A stretch of DNA of 6,053 nucleotides from a bacterium (lineage in GTDB: Bacteria; Patescibacteriota; Doudnabacteria; UBA920): NCBI GenBank assembly GCA_021789715.1, contig JAJYJE010000063.1:1-6053 (forward strand), in the 5' to 3' direction. Positions within the stretch are counted from its first letter, which is position 1. Every line of letters starts with the position of its first letter. Under the pieces are notes generated by a model. It searched no databases and was not told the DNA's origin. It worked only from the letters and a program-made list of their open reading frames with translations. This document shows, piece after piece, positions 1 through 5,095 of the stretch. The position numbers and the translations under genes were made by a program.

Positions 1-1130
1 CCGCTTCGCTGTACGGCACGTCGTCCCAGCATCTGGTGGCTTTGCCCACGCTGCTGCTCGGCGTAACCCAGGAGATCGGCGCGCGCATTGCCATTGTTAC
101 GGGCAAGGGCCTGGGCGACCTGATTCGCGAGTACTACGGCGTTAAAGTCGCGGTCGTAATTTTTATTGTTTACTTTTTTGCCAACCAGGCGGTTATTTTG
201 CAGGACGTCAGCGGGCTAAAGTCTTCGATTCAGCTGTTCCATTTGCCCTGGCAGCCGATGCTGGTGGTGGTTTGCGCGTTAATGGTTTTATTGGTCATTA
301 AGTTTAATTTTAAAAGTTTGCAGCGTATTTTTTTGTTTGCCATCCTGTTTTACGCGACCTACGTTTTTTCCGCCGTTTTGGCCCATCCGAATTGGGGCCA
401 GTCCTTAAAAGAGAGTTTAGTTCTGCCCCAGCGGGCGTTTTTGGCCAGTCCGCAGTATTGGCTGGCGATAATTGCCGTGCTGGGCACCACGGTCACGGCC
501 TGGGGCCAGTTTTTTATCAACAGCTTTATGGCTGATAAGGGCCTTAAGCCCCACCAACTTAGGGCAGCGCGCTGGGAAGTGTATTTGGGCGCTTTTTTGA
601 CCAATTTTTTGTCGTGGATGATAGCCATAGCCGTCACTTATACTTTGTTCGTCAACCATATTACCGTACTGGATGGCTATACCGCGGCCTTGGCCATACG
701 CCCGCTGGCCGGGGCGCTGTCGAGCACTCTGTTTGCCGTAGGCCTTCTGGCTGCCTCGTTCCTGGGGCTGACCATTATCCCCCTGGCGACCAGCTACGTT
801 TTTACCGAACTGTTCGGGTACGAGCGTACTTTAAACGCCAGTTTTTCCAAGGGCCGGGCGTTTTATGTCATTTTTATCCTTCAGATTATTTTGGGCATGC
901 TGGTTTGCCTATTTCCCCGGATTAATTTGTTCAATATAACCATCTGGGCCAATTATTTGAACGGCGCGATTCTCCCCATCATCTTTTATTTTGTGATAAA
1001 GTTTTCCGAAAATTCCGCCATAATGGGCGACTATATTTCTAAGGGGTTTTCCAAGTGGTATTTGCGGGGGGCGAGCCTGGTTATCCTGGTCGCGACAGTT
1101 CTGACTTTGGTAGGAAGTTTTGTCCATTGA
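1..1130 (+). CDS. NRAMP (SLC11)-family divalent metal transporter, 5'-truncated by window edge
   Basis: This inner-membrane secondary transporter probably imports a divalent cation with protons. The reading frame is open from base 3, so the true start and TM1, which carries the family's DPGN metal site, lie outside the window. The GTG at 36 is internal. Family signatures visible are QEIGARIAIVTGKGLGDLIRE after TM2, about nine further hydrophobic helices, GTT-V-TAW-GQFF in TM6 (483-512) and the late LNGAILPIIFYF helix followed by an MG motif. In classical Mn/Fe NRAMPs the TM6 motif is MPH, with the methionine binding the metal. Here the same place reads T-A-W (495-503). Loss of that methionine is a mark of the NRAMP-related magnesium transporter (NRMT) type, so Mg2+ or another hard cation is a plausible substrate; this is an inference. 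It ends in TGA 105 bases before the ABC gene. The family is secure, the substrate is not. Confidence 0.88.
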   Translation, partial: ASLYGTSSQHLVALPTLLLGVTQEIGARIAIVTGKGLGDLIREYYGVKVAVVIFIVYFFANQAVILQDVSGLKSSIQLFHLPWQPMLVVVCALMVLLVIKFNFKSLQRIFLFAILFYATYVFSAVLAHPNWGQSLKESLVLPQRAFLASPQYWLAIIAVLGTTVTAWGQFFINSFMADKGLKPHQLRAARWEVYLGAFLTNFLSWMIAIAVTYTLFVNHITVLDGYTAALAIRPLAGALSSTLFAVGLLAASFLGLTIIPLATSYVFTELFGYERTLNASFSKGRAFYVIFILQIILGMLVCLFPRINLFNITIWANYLNGAILPIIFYFVIKFSENSAIMGDYISKGFSKWYLRGASLVILVATVLTLVGSFVH

Positions 1131-1155
1131 GCGCGTCAGTGTGTGCGGTGTCCGA

Positions 1156-1200
1156 AAATATACAAATGCTGCAATTACCGCATTCAAAATTTGTGTATTT
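1156..1200 (+). promoter_or_regulatory. Long stem-loop in the NRAMP-ABC intergenic gap
   Basis: Bases 1156-1167 (AAATATACAAAT) can pair with 1189-1200 (ATTTGTGTATTT) over 12 positions, with a single U-G wobble and a 21-base loop. A shorter dyad, AATGC/GCATT (1165-1169 and 1180-1184), is nested within it and partly overlaps its left arm. The stem is A/T-rich and no T-run follows, so it does not look like an intrinsic terminator. It could be an operator dyad or a leader-RNA structure for the ABC gene. The pairing is seen directly; its role is unknown. Confidence 0.45.
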
Positions 1201-1219
1201 GTCAAAGTTTGTGTATTTG
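1184..1219 (+). repeat. Two tandem 18-bp repeats upstream of the ABC transporter gene
   Basis: Two abutting 18-base units lie at 1184-1201 and 1202-1219. They read TCAAAATTTGTGTATTTG and TCAAAGTTTGTGTATTTG and differ at one base. They end 16 bases before the ABC start codon. Each contains the core TTTGTGTATTTGT, and a third, inverted and slightly diverged copy of it lies at 1155-1167. Spacing of nearly two helical turns would suit two bound repressor dimers. No clear Shine-Dalgarno sequence lies between the repeats and the start. A possible -35 (TTGTCA, 1199-1204) and weak -10 (TACTAT, 1224-1229) overlap the array, but the 19-base spacer is poor. Confidence 0.6.
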
Positions 1220-1235
1220 TGATTACTATCATAAT

Positions 1236-3005
1236 ATGAAGATACTTTTAAAGTACCTCAAACGTTATTGGAAAATTCTGGCGCTGGCCATGTTTTTGGC
1301 CGCAGTTAACCAGATTTTTTCTTTGCTGGATCCGTACATTTTTCGGTTGATTTTGGACAATTACGCCACCAAGTTCCAGCAGCTGGCGCGGGCGGAGTTT
1401 TTCCGCGGCGTCGGTATTTTGTTGTTGCTGTCCATGGGAACGAACTTGGTCTCCCGCATCGCCAAAAATTTTCAGGATTTTTACGTCAATACCGTAACTC
1501 AAAAAGTCGGCGCCAAAATGTATACCGACGGCCTGGCGCATAGCCTGCAGCTGCCGTATCAGGTGTTCGAAGACCAGCGCAGCGGGGAGACTTTGGAAAA
1601 ATTGCAGCGCGTCCGGCTGGACAGCCAGAACCTGATTACCAACTTTGTCAATATCCTCTTTTTCAGCATTATCGGTTTTCTGTTCGTGGTGATTTATGCC
1701 TTTAGCCTGAGCTGGCTGGTGGCGGTAATTTATTTGGCGATGGCGCCGGTTTTGGGTTTTCTCTCGGCATTTCTCAGCAGGAAAATCAAAACTGTGCAAA
1801 TCCGGATCATTGCCCAGACCACGGCCCTGGCCGGCAGCACCACCGAATCCCTGCGCAACATCGAACTGGTCAAATCTTTGGGGCTGTCGGGCGCGGAAAT
1901 CCGGCGCCTCAACAACACCACCGAAGAAATTTTGAAGCTGGAACTGCTCCGGGTGCGGTACTTGCGAACTTTGAGTTTTGTCCAGGGTACGGCCATCAAT
2001 TTTTTGCGCACCGTAATTTTATTCGTGATGATTTATCTGGTCTACGCCCAAAGCCTGACCATCGGCCAGTTCTTTTCTTTGTGGATTTACTCGTTCTTTA
2101 TTTTTAATCCGCTGCAGCAGCTGGGCGACGTGGTGAATTCCTATCGCGAGGCCCAGGCCTCCCTGCAGAATTTTGAAACAATTTTGTCCGCGGCCAAGGA
2201 GCCCAAGCCCGCGCATCCCCGGCGCGTAGGCCGCTTGTCGGAGGTGGCGTTTAATCATGTTTCATTCCAGCATCTGGCCGCGGACAAACACGCGGTCGAC
2301 GAGGTGGATTTTAAAGTCAGGAGCGGCGAGACCATTGCTTTTGTCGGCCCGTCCGGCGCGGGCAAAACGACTCTGGTTAAATTGCTGGTCGGCCTGTACC
2401 GGCCGCGGGAAGGCAAGGTACTCTACAACAATATAGATGTAAATGACGCCGACTTGGAGGAAGTGCGCTCGCAGATCGGCCTGGTGACGCAGGACACGCA
2501 ATTGTTCGCCGGCAGCATCCGCGACAATTTGAAATTCGCTAACCCCGAAGCCACCGACGCGCAGTTGTGGGACGCGCTCAAGCGCGCCGCAGCCGACAGC
2601 TTAATGGCCCGCGCTTTGCAGGGGCTGGATACCGTGATTGGCGAAGGCGGGGTCAAGGTCAGCGGGGGAGAGAAGCAGCGGCTGTCTATCGCGCGGGCGC
2701 TGCTGCGCGACCCCCGTCTGCTGGTGTTTGATGAAGCCACGTCATCTTTGGATTCTTTGACCGAAGAGCAGATTACGGCCACGATCAGGTCGCTGAGCAG
2801 GAATCAGGAACAGATTACCGTGCTGATTGCCCATCGGTTATCTACCATAATGCACGCCGACCGGATTTACGTTTTGGAAAAAGGACACGTTGCCGAGCAG
2901 GGCCGCCATCAGGATTTGCTGGACCAAAAAGGCCTTTACTACGCGATGTGGCGCCAACAAATCGGCGAGCGCGAAGATACGGCCAAAACCCTGGCTTTTG
3001 CTTGA
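1236..3005 (+). CDS. ABC transporter half-transporter, exporter type (fused membrane and ATPase domains)
   Basis: The 589-residue protein has the usual length of MsbA/LmrA-like half-transporters, which dimerise in the inner membrane and export lipids, peptides or drugs using ATP. The membrane domain occupies about residues 1-310 with roughly six helices, and the ATPase domain about 330-580. Walker A is GPSGAGKTT (371-379), the Q-loop glutamine is Q419, the signature is SGGEKQ (476-481), Walker B is LLVFDE (495-500) with catalytic E500, the D-loop is SSLD (503-506) and the switch histidine is H533. All catalytic residues are present. The A-loop aromatic position appears to be His346 rather than Tyr. 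ATG 1236 is chosen because a normal short lead into TM1 follows; the open frame extends to GTG 1143, but that adds a cysteine-rich leader encoded by the tandem repeats. No second half-transporter gene is adjacent, so a homodimer is likely. The substrate cannot be read from the sequence. Confidence 0.93.
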   Translation: MKILLKYLKRYWKILALAMFLAAVNQIFSLLDPYIFRLILDNYATKFQQLARAEFFRGVGILLLLSMGTNLVSRIAKNFQDFYVNTVTQKVGAKMYTDGLAHSLQLPYQVFEDQRSGETLEKLQRVRLDSQNLITNFVNILFFSIIGFLFVVIYAFSLSWLVAVIYLAMAPVLGFLSAFLSRKIKTVQIRIIAQTTALAGSTTESLRNIELVKSLGLSGAEIRRLNNTTEEILKLELLRVRYLRTLSFVQGTAINFLRTVILFVMIYLVYAQSLTIGQFFSLWIYSFFIFNPLQQLGDVVNSYREAQASLQNFETILSAAKEPKPAHPRRVGRLSEVAFNHVSFQHLAADKHAVDEVDFKVRSGETIAFVGPSGAGKTTLVKLLVGLYRPREGKVLYNNIDVNDADLEEVRSQIGLVTQDTQLFAGSIRDNLKFANPEATDAQLWDALKRAAADSLMARALQGLDTVIGEGGVKVSGGEKQRLSIARALLRDPRLLVFDEATSSLDSLTEEQITATIRSLSRNQEQITVLIAHRLSTIMHADRIYVLEKGHVAEQGRHQDLLDQKGLYYAMWRQQIGEREDTAKTLAFA

Positions 3006-3015
3006 GATTTCTATG

Positions 3016-3044
3016 TTGACTAAGTAGCCAATTTATGCTATAAT
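3016..3044 (+). promoter_or_regulatory. Strong sigma-70-type promoter with extended -10
   Basis: TTGACT (3016-3021), a 17-base spacer and a perfect TATAAT (3039-3044) preceded by TG (3036-3037) form an almost consensus promoter with an extended -10. Transcription should begin near 3051, giving a leader of about 78 bases before the start codon at 3129. The -35 begins 11 bases after the ABC stop codon, so the downstream gene has its own strong promoter. No terminator is visible between the ABC gene and this promoter. Confidence 0.85.
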
Positions 3045-3047
3045 TTA

Positions 3048-3073
3048 CGGTTAATCCACTTACGCATTAACCG
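3048..3073 (+). promoter_or_regulatory. Perfect 8-bp inverted repeat over the predicted transcription start
   Basis: CGGTTAAT (3048-3055) and ATTAACCG (3066-3073) are perfect inverted copies separated by ten bases. The dyad covers about -3 to +23 relative to the predicted start. That position suits a repressor operator that blocks initiation, or a 5'-terminal hairpin that protects the mRNA. No regulator gene is adjacent. The symmetry is certain; the function is inferred. Confidence 0.5.
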
Positions 3074-3094
3074 CCTATTTAACTTAGGCTTTTG
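3073..3094 (+). other. Weak second leader hairpin followed by T-rich stretch
   Basis: GCCTA (3073-3077) can pair with TAGGC (3085-3089) around a seven-base loop. TTTTG and further T-rich sequence follow at once. It has the outline of a weak terminator or attenuator inside the leader of the deaminase-like gene, but a five-pair stem may be chance. It shares base 3073 with the preceding dyad. Confidence 0.22.
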
Positions 3095-3115
3095 TTGTGT
3101 TAGTAGATTTGTTGC

Positions 3116-3121
3116 AGGGGG
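3116..3121 (+). promoter_or_regulatory. Shine-Dalgarno sequence deciding the start at 3129
   Basis: AGGGGG lies seven bases before the ATG at 3129 and is close to consensus AGGAGG. It supports 3129 as the start rather than the nearby out-of-frame ATG at 3122. Confidence 0.7.
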
Positions 3122-3128
3122 ATGAATC

Positions 3129-4232
3129 ATGATAGCACAACCGGTTTCGCCTGAGCTTCAGGCAGAAGCTTTGCTCGACCAGACGTTGGCCGAGATCGCC
3201 AGTTTTTTCCCGATGACTCAAGCAGACTATGATATGCTGAGCTACGGCCAGCAAGTCTATGGTGTGCGGATGACGGAAGGAAAGGGCCGGCAACAGATTA
3301 CGGTCATAAAAGGTGCTTCGGGTAACCATTACATCGGATCTCATAGTGAGCAGGAAGAAATGGAAGCCCGCAGAGACCGTGATCTGCAATTTTTTGACTC
3401 ATGGTACGATGGATTGCAGCACCTTAGCACTAAAGGCAAACAACCTGAACGTGTTGCACAAGTCGTAACTCAACGGTGGCCAAAACGGGCAAAACGCAGT
3501 AAAAAACTCCGGGTGTTGTCGCCAAATTCCGTTGCCCGGCAGCAGTATATCCAGTTTAGTCCGGGTGCCTTGTTTATCGTCGAACTCAACGGCAAGCTAG
3601 TGAAGTTGCCGATTGAGGCGCTCTATCCCTGGGAGTACTATTCTAGGACGCTCCCGCCAGTTTTGGCGGAGCAAACCCTGGAATGGGATTTCCGAAAGGA
3701 AGTTGCCGAATGCATCCGCAGGATGATTCTGGGAGTCAGTGCGCTGTTTCCGATTACGGCTGAAGATCAGGCGCTGATCGATCTGGCCAATGCTCAAATC
3801 CGGATCAAATTTGTTGATCATTTTTGGCAATTGGCATCGGCATTTGTGACGGAGAGCGGGAAGTATCGAGTGGGCTTTCCACGCGACGATATGGAAGAGC
3901 AGCCGGTGGGTATCCAGCACGATACGAAGACCGGACGGGCTAACGCTGACGCAGAAGTTGGCGCAATCCGCAAGGCTCGCCGTCTTTATCCTGGGGATCC
4001 TATGAAGACTGTGGTTACGGTGCATCACGCGACCAAAAATCACACCCATGAGGACGGCGAACTCATTAGGATTGTCACTTCTTGTGCGTTATGCCGGAAG
4101 AGCTTGCTCCACTATAGCCCTAACGTCAAGAACATTATTCCCTTAAATGGCGAGGGGATTGGCAAAGTTCCGATGCGGGTTCTGTACCCGCTGCCAGACT
4201 TTCCGGTTCCGGGTCTGGCTGTGGCGGCATAA
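3129..4232 (+). CDS. Cytidine deaminase-like protein with two tandem domains, the first degenerate
   Basis: I do not recognise this 367-residue protein as a named family; the call rests on motifs. The C-terminal half (about 200-360) resembles the cytidine deaminase (CDA) fold: TESGKYRVG, then ADAEVGAIRKA (273-283), TSCALCRKSL (317-326), HYSPNVKNII and a KVPMRVLYPLPDF ending like the CDA ELLPxxF tail. D274, C319 and C322 would bind zinc and E276 would be the catalytic glutamate, although most CDAs have Cys or His in place of D274. The N-terminal half matches it in order: FFPMT/LFPIT (26-30, 206-210), SEQEEMEARR (73-82), VLSPNSVARQ (129-138), SPG/SPN, and LPIEALYPWEY. There the cysteines are N133 and A136, so zinc catalysis is unlikely. 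No signal peptide or membrane segment is seen, so it should be cytosolic. It has its own promoter and terminator, apart from both neighbouring gene groups. Free nucleoside, nucleotide or nucleic acid are all possible substrates. Confidence 0.6.
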   Translation: MIAQPVSPELQAEALLDQTLAEIASFFPMTQADYDMLSYGQQVYGVRMTEGKGRQQITVIKGASGNHYIGSHSEQEEMEARRDRDLQFFDSWYDGLQHLSTKGKQPERVAQVVTQRWPKRAKRSKKLRVLSPNSVARQQYIQFSPGALFIVELNGKLVKLPIEALYPWEYYSRTLPPVLAEQTLEWDFRKEVAECIRRMILGVSALFPITAEDQALIDLANAQIRIKFVDHFWQLASAFVTESGKYRVGFPRDDMEEQPVGIQHDTKTGRANADAEVGAIRKARRLYPGDPMKTVVTVHHATKNHTHEDGELIRIVTSCALCRKSLLHYSPNVKNIIPLNGEGIGKVPMRVLYPLPDFPVPGLAVAA

Positions 4233-4247
4233 TCTCGCAGTGCATAT

Positions 4248-4289
4248 TCAACGGTTACGTTCCCGTTGATTCTCCAGGGCTGTTAGCCC
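4248..4289 (+). other. Two consecutive small hairpins in the 3' region of the deaminase-like gene
   Basis: TCAACGG (4248-4254) pairs with CCGTTGA (4263-4269) around an eight-base loop. GGGCT (4277-4281) pairs with AGCCC (4285-4289) around GTT. Both precede the terminator and lie after the stop codon. They could stabilise the mRNA 3' end or be part of a small processed RNA. The complementarity is seen directly; function is unknown. Confidence 0.4.
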
Positions 4290-4292
4290 GCG

Positions 4293-4339
4293 CCGCAGGC
4301 GCGCAACTCACTCATGAGTGCGCGACCTGCGGTTTTTTT
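4293..4339 (+). terminator. Strong intrinsic terminator of the deaminase-like gene
   Basis: The left arm has CCGCAGG (4293-4299), CGCGC (4300-4304) and ACTCA (4306-4310); the right arm has TGAGT (4315-4319), GCGCG (4320-4324) and CCTGCGG (4326-4332). The loop is CTCA and one A is mismatched on each side (4305 and 4325). These 17 pairs are followed directly by seven Ts (4333-4339), so termination works for plus-strand transcription. A competing GC hairpin, CGCGCC-GCA-GGCGCG (4289-4303), uses part of the left arm. Confidence 0.88.
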
Positions 4340-4352
4340 GTAAAAAACCGCA
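4328..4352. repeat. Inverted repeat overlapping the terminator T-run
   Basis: TGCGGTTTTTT (4328-4338) and AAAAAACCGCA (4342-4352) are perfect 11-base inverted copies around a three-base centre. The left copy is the right arm and T-run of the main terminator, so the structure can form in transcripts from either strand. On the minus strand it lies about 50 bases after the pseudouridine synthase stop codon. No T-run follows it there, so its value as a terminator for that operon is doubtful. Confidence 0.5.
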
Positions 4353-4368
4353 TAACCAGCATGTCCGC

Positions 4369-4381
4369 TAGTGATTCACTA
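4369..4381. repeat. Short perfect palindrome between the convergent genes
   Basis: TAGTGA-T-TCACTA is a perfect 6+6 dyad with one central base, located 24 bases beyond the pseudouridine synthase stop codon. A protein-binding site or a small loop at the mRNA end are possible, but nothing near it supports either. Confidence 0.3.
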
Positions 4382-4404
4382 TTTGACGGTCTCAGAATAA
4401 TGAA

Positions 4405-5091
4405 TCATAGAATGTCTTCCCTTCTAATTTTCGCATATTGGCCGCTGGGCAGGCTGTCGGGCAGTTTCAGTTTGTTAATCCTGATGCGTTTTAAGTTGGC
4501 TACGGTCAGGCCGACCGCGGCCAGCATGCGGCGGATTTGCCGTTTTTTTCCTTCGTGGATAGTGATCCGAATTTTGCCGTCACGCATTTTTACTTCAGCC
4601 GGGTATGTTAGGCCGGTGGCTATCTCCACGCCCCCGCGCAGGAGTTCCAGCTGGCTTTCACTGGGTAATTCCTGGGTTGCGACTTCGTACTCTTTGTCGT
4701 GCTCGTATTTGGGATGGGCGAGTTTTTGGGTCAAATCGCCATCATTAGTTAAAATGAGCAAGCCTTCGGTGTCAAAGTCGAGCCGGCCAATGTTCCAGAC
4801 TTTGCCGCGCAGTTCCTCGGGCAGGAGTTCAAAAACGGTCTTGCGTCGCCGGGGATCGCTTTTGCTTACCACGTAGCCGCGCGGTTTGTTAAGCGCCAGA
4901 TAAATGAATTGGGCCGCCGGTTTGACGACTTTGCCGTAGACTTTGACTTCGTCTTTGTCGGGGTCCACTTTGTCGCCCAACTTGGCTTTGCGGCCGTTGA
5001 TGGAAACTTGGCCGCTTTTAATAAACTCCTCAGCCTTTCGCCTGGAAGTAATGCCGGCCTGGCTTAAAAACTTTTGGACTCGTTCTTGCAT
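4405..5091 (-). CDS. RsuA/RluB-family rRNA pseudouridine synthase
   Basis: This 228-residue enzyme isomerises a specific uridine in ribosomal RNA to pseudouridine. An S4 RNA-binding domain fills about residues 1-48 (ERVQKFLSQAGITSRRKAEE, then VSINGR). The catalytic domain carries NKPRGYV (68-74), the active-site motif GRLDFDTEGLLILTNDG (102-118) with catalytic Asp105, the KEY motif (133-135), and EGKKRQIRRML near the end. All hallmarks of the family are intact. The length is close to E. coli RsuA (16S U516) and shorter than E. coli RluB, but the known members that modify 16S or 23S rRNA differ too subtly for me to name the target. It starts four bases after the DedA stop codon, with no strong ribosome binding site, which suggests co-transcription and translational coupling. 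The stop is TGA. Confidence 0.93.
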   Translation of the reverse strand: MQERVQKFLSQAGITSRRKAEEFIKSGQVSINGRKAKLGDKVDPDKDEVKVYGKVVKPAAQFIYLALNKPRGYVVSKSDPRRRKTVFELLPEELRGKVWNIGRLDFDTEGLLILTNDGDLTQKLAHPKYEHDKEYEVATQELPSESQLELLRGGVEIATGLTYPAEVKMRDGKIRITIHEGKKRQIRRMLAAVGLTVANLKRIRINKLKLPDSLPSGQYAKIRREDIL

Positions 5092-5095
5092 AAAT

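Noticed and set aside
36..38. GTG as the start of the NRAMP gene
   Set aside because: The frame stays open to the window edge and the residues before it continue the family pattern. TM1 is also required, so the real start is upstream.
1143..1235. Upstream extension of the ABC gene from a GTG codon, adding a cysteine-rich leader
   Set aside because: The added residues come from the A/T-rich tandem repeats and hairpin, match nothing expected of the family, and would precede a membrane domain that already has a normal start at ATG 1236.
1131..1235. Intrinsic terminator or metal-sensing riboswitch between the NRAMP and ABC genes
   Set aside because: The stem is A/T-rich without a following T-run, and no known manganese or magnesium riboswitch core was recognisable.
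1248..1799. 183-codon open frame on the minus strand
   Set aside because: It is fully antisense to the ABC membrane domain, has a low-complexity glutamine-rich product and no family motif; the plus-strand gene explains the open frame.
3597..4049. 150-codon open frame on the minus strand within the deaminase-like gene
   Set aside because: It is antisense to a gene with a clear promoter, ribosome binding site and motif content. The product shows no recognisable features and no start signal.
4361..4876. 171-codon open frame on the plus strand
   Set aside because: It is antisense to the pseudouridine synthase, whose catalytic motifs are intact. The serine/arginine-rich product is typical of a shadow frame, and the TTGACG at 4383-4388 has no good -10.
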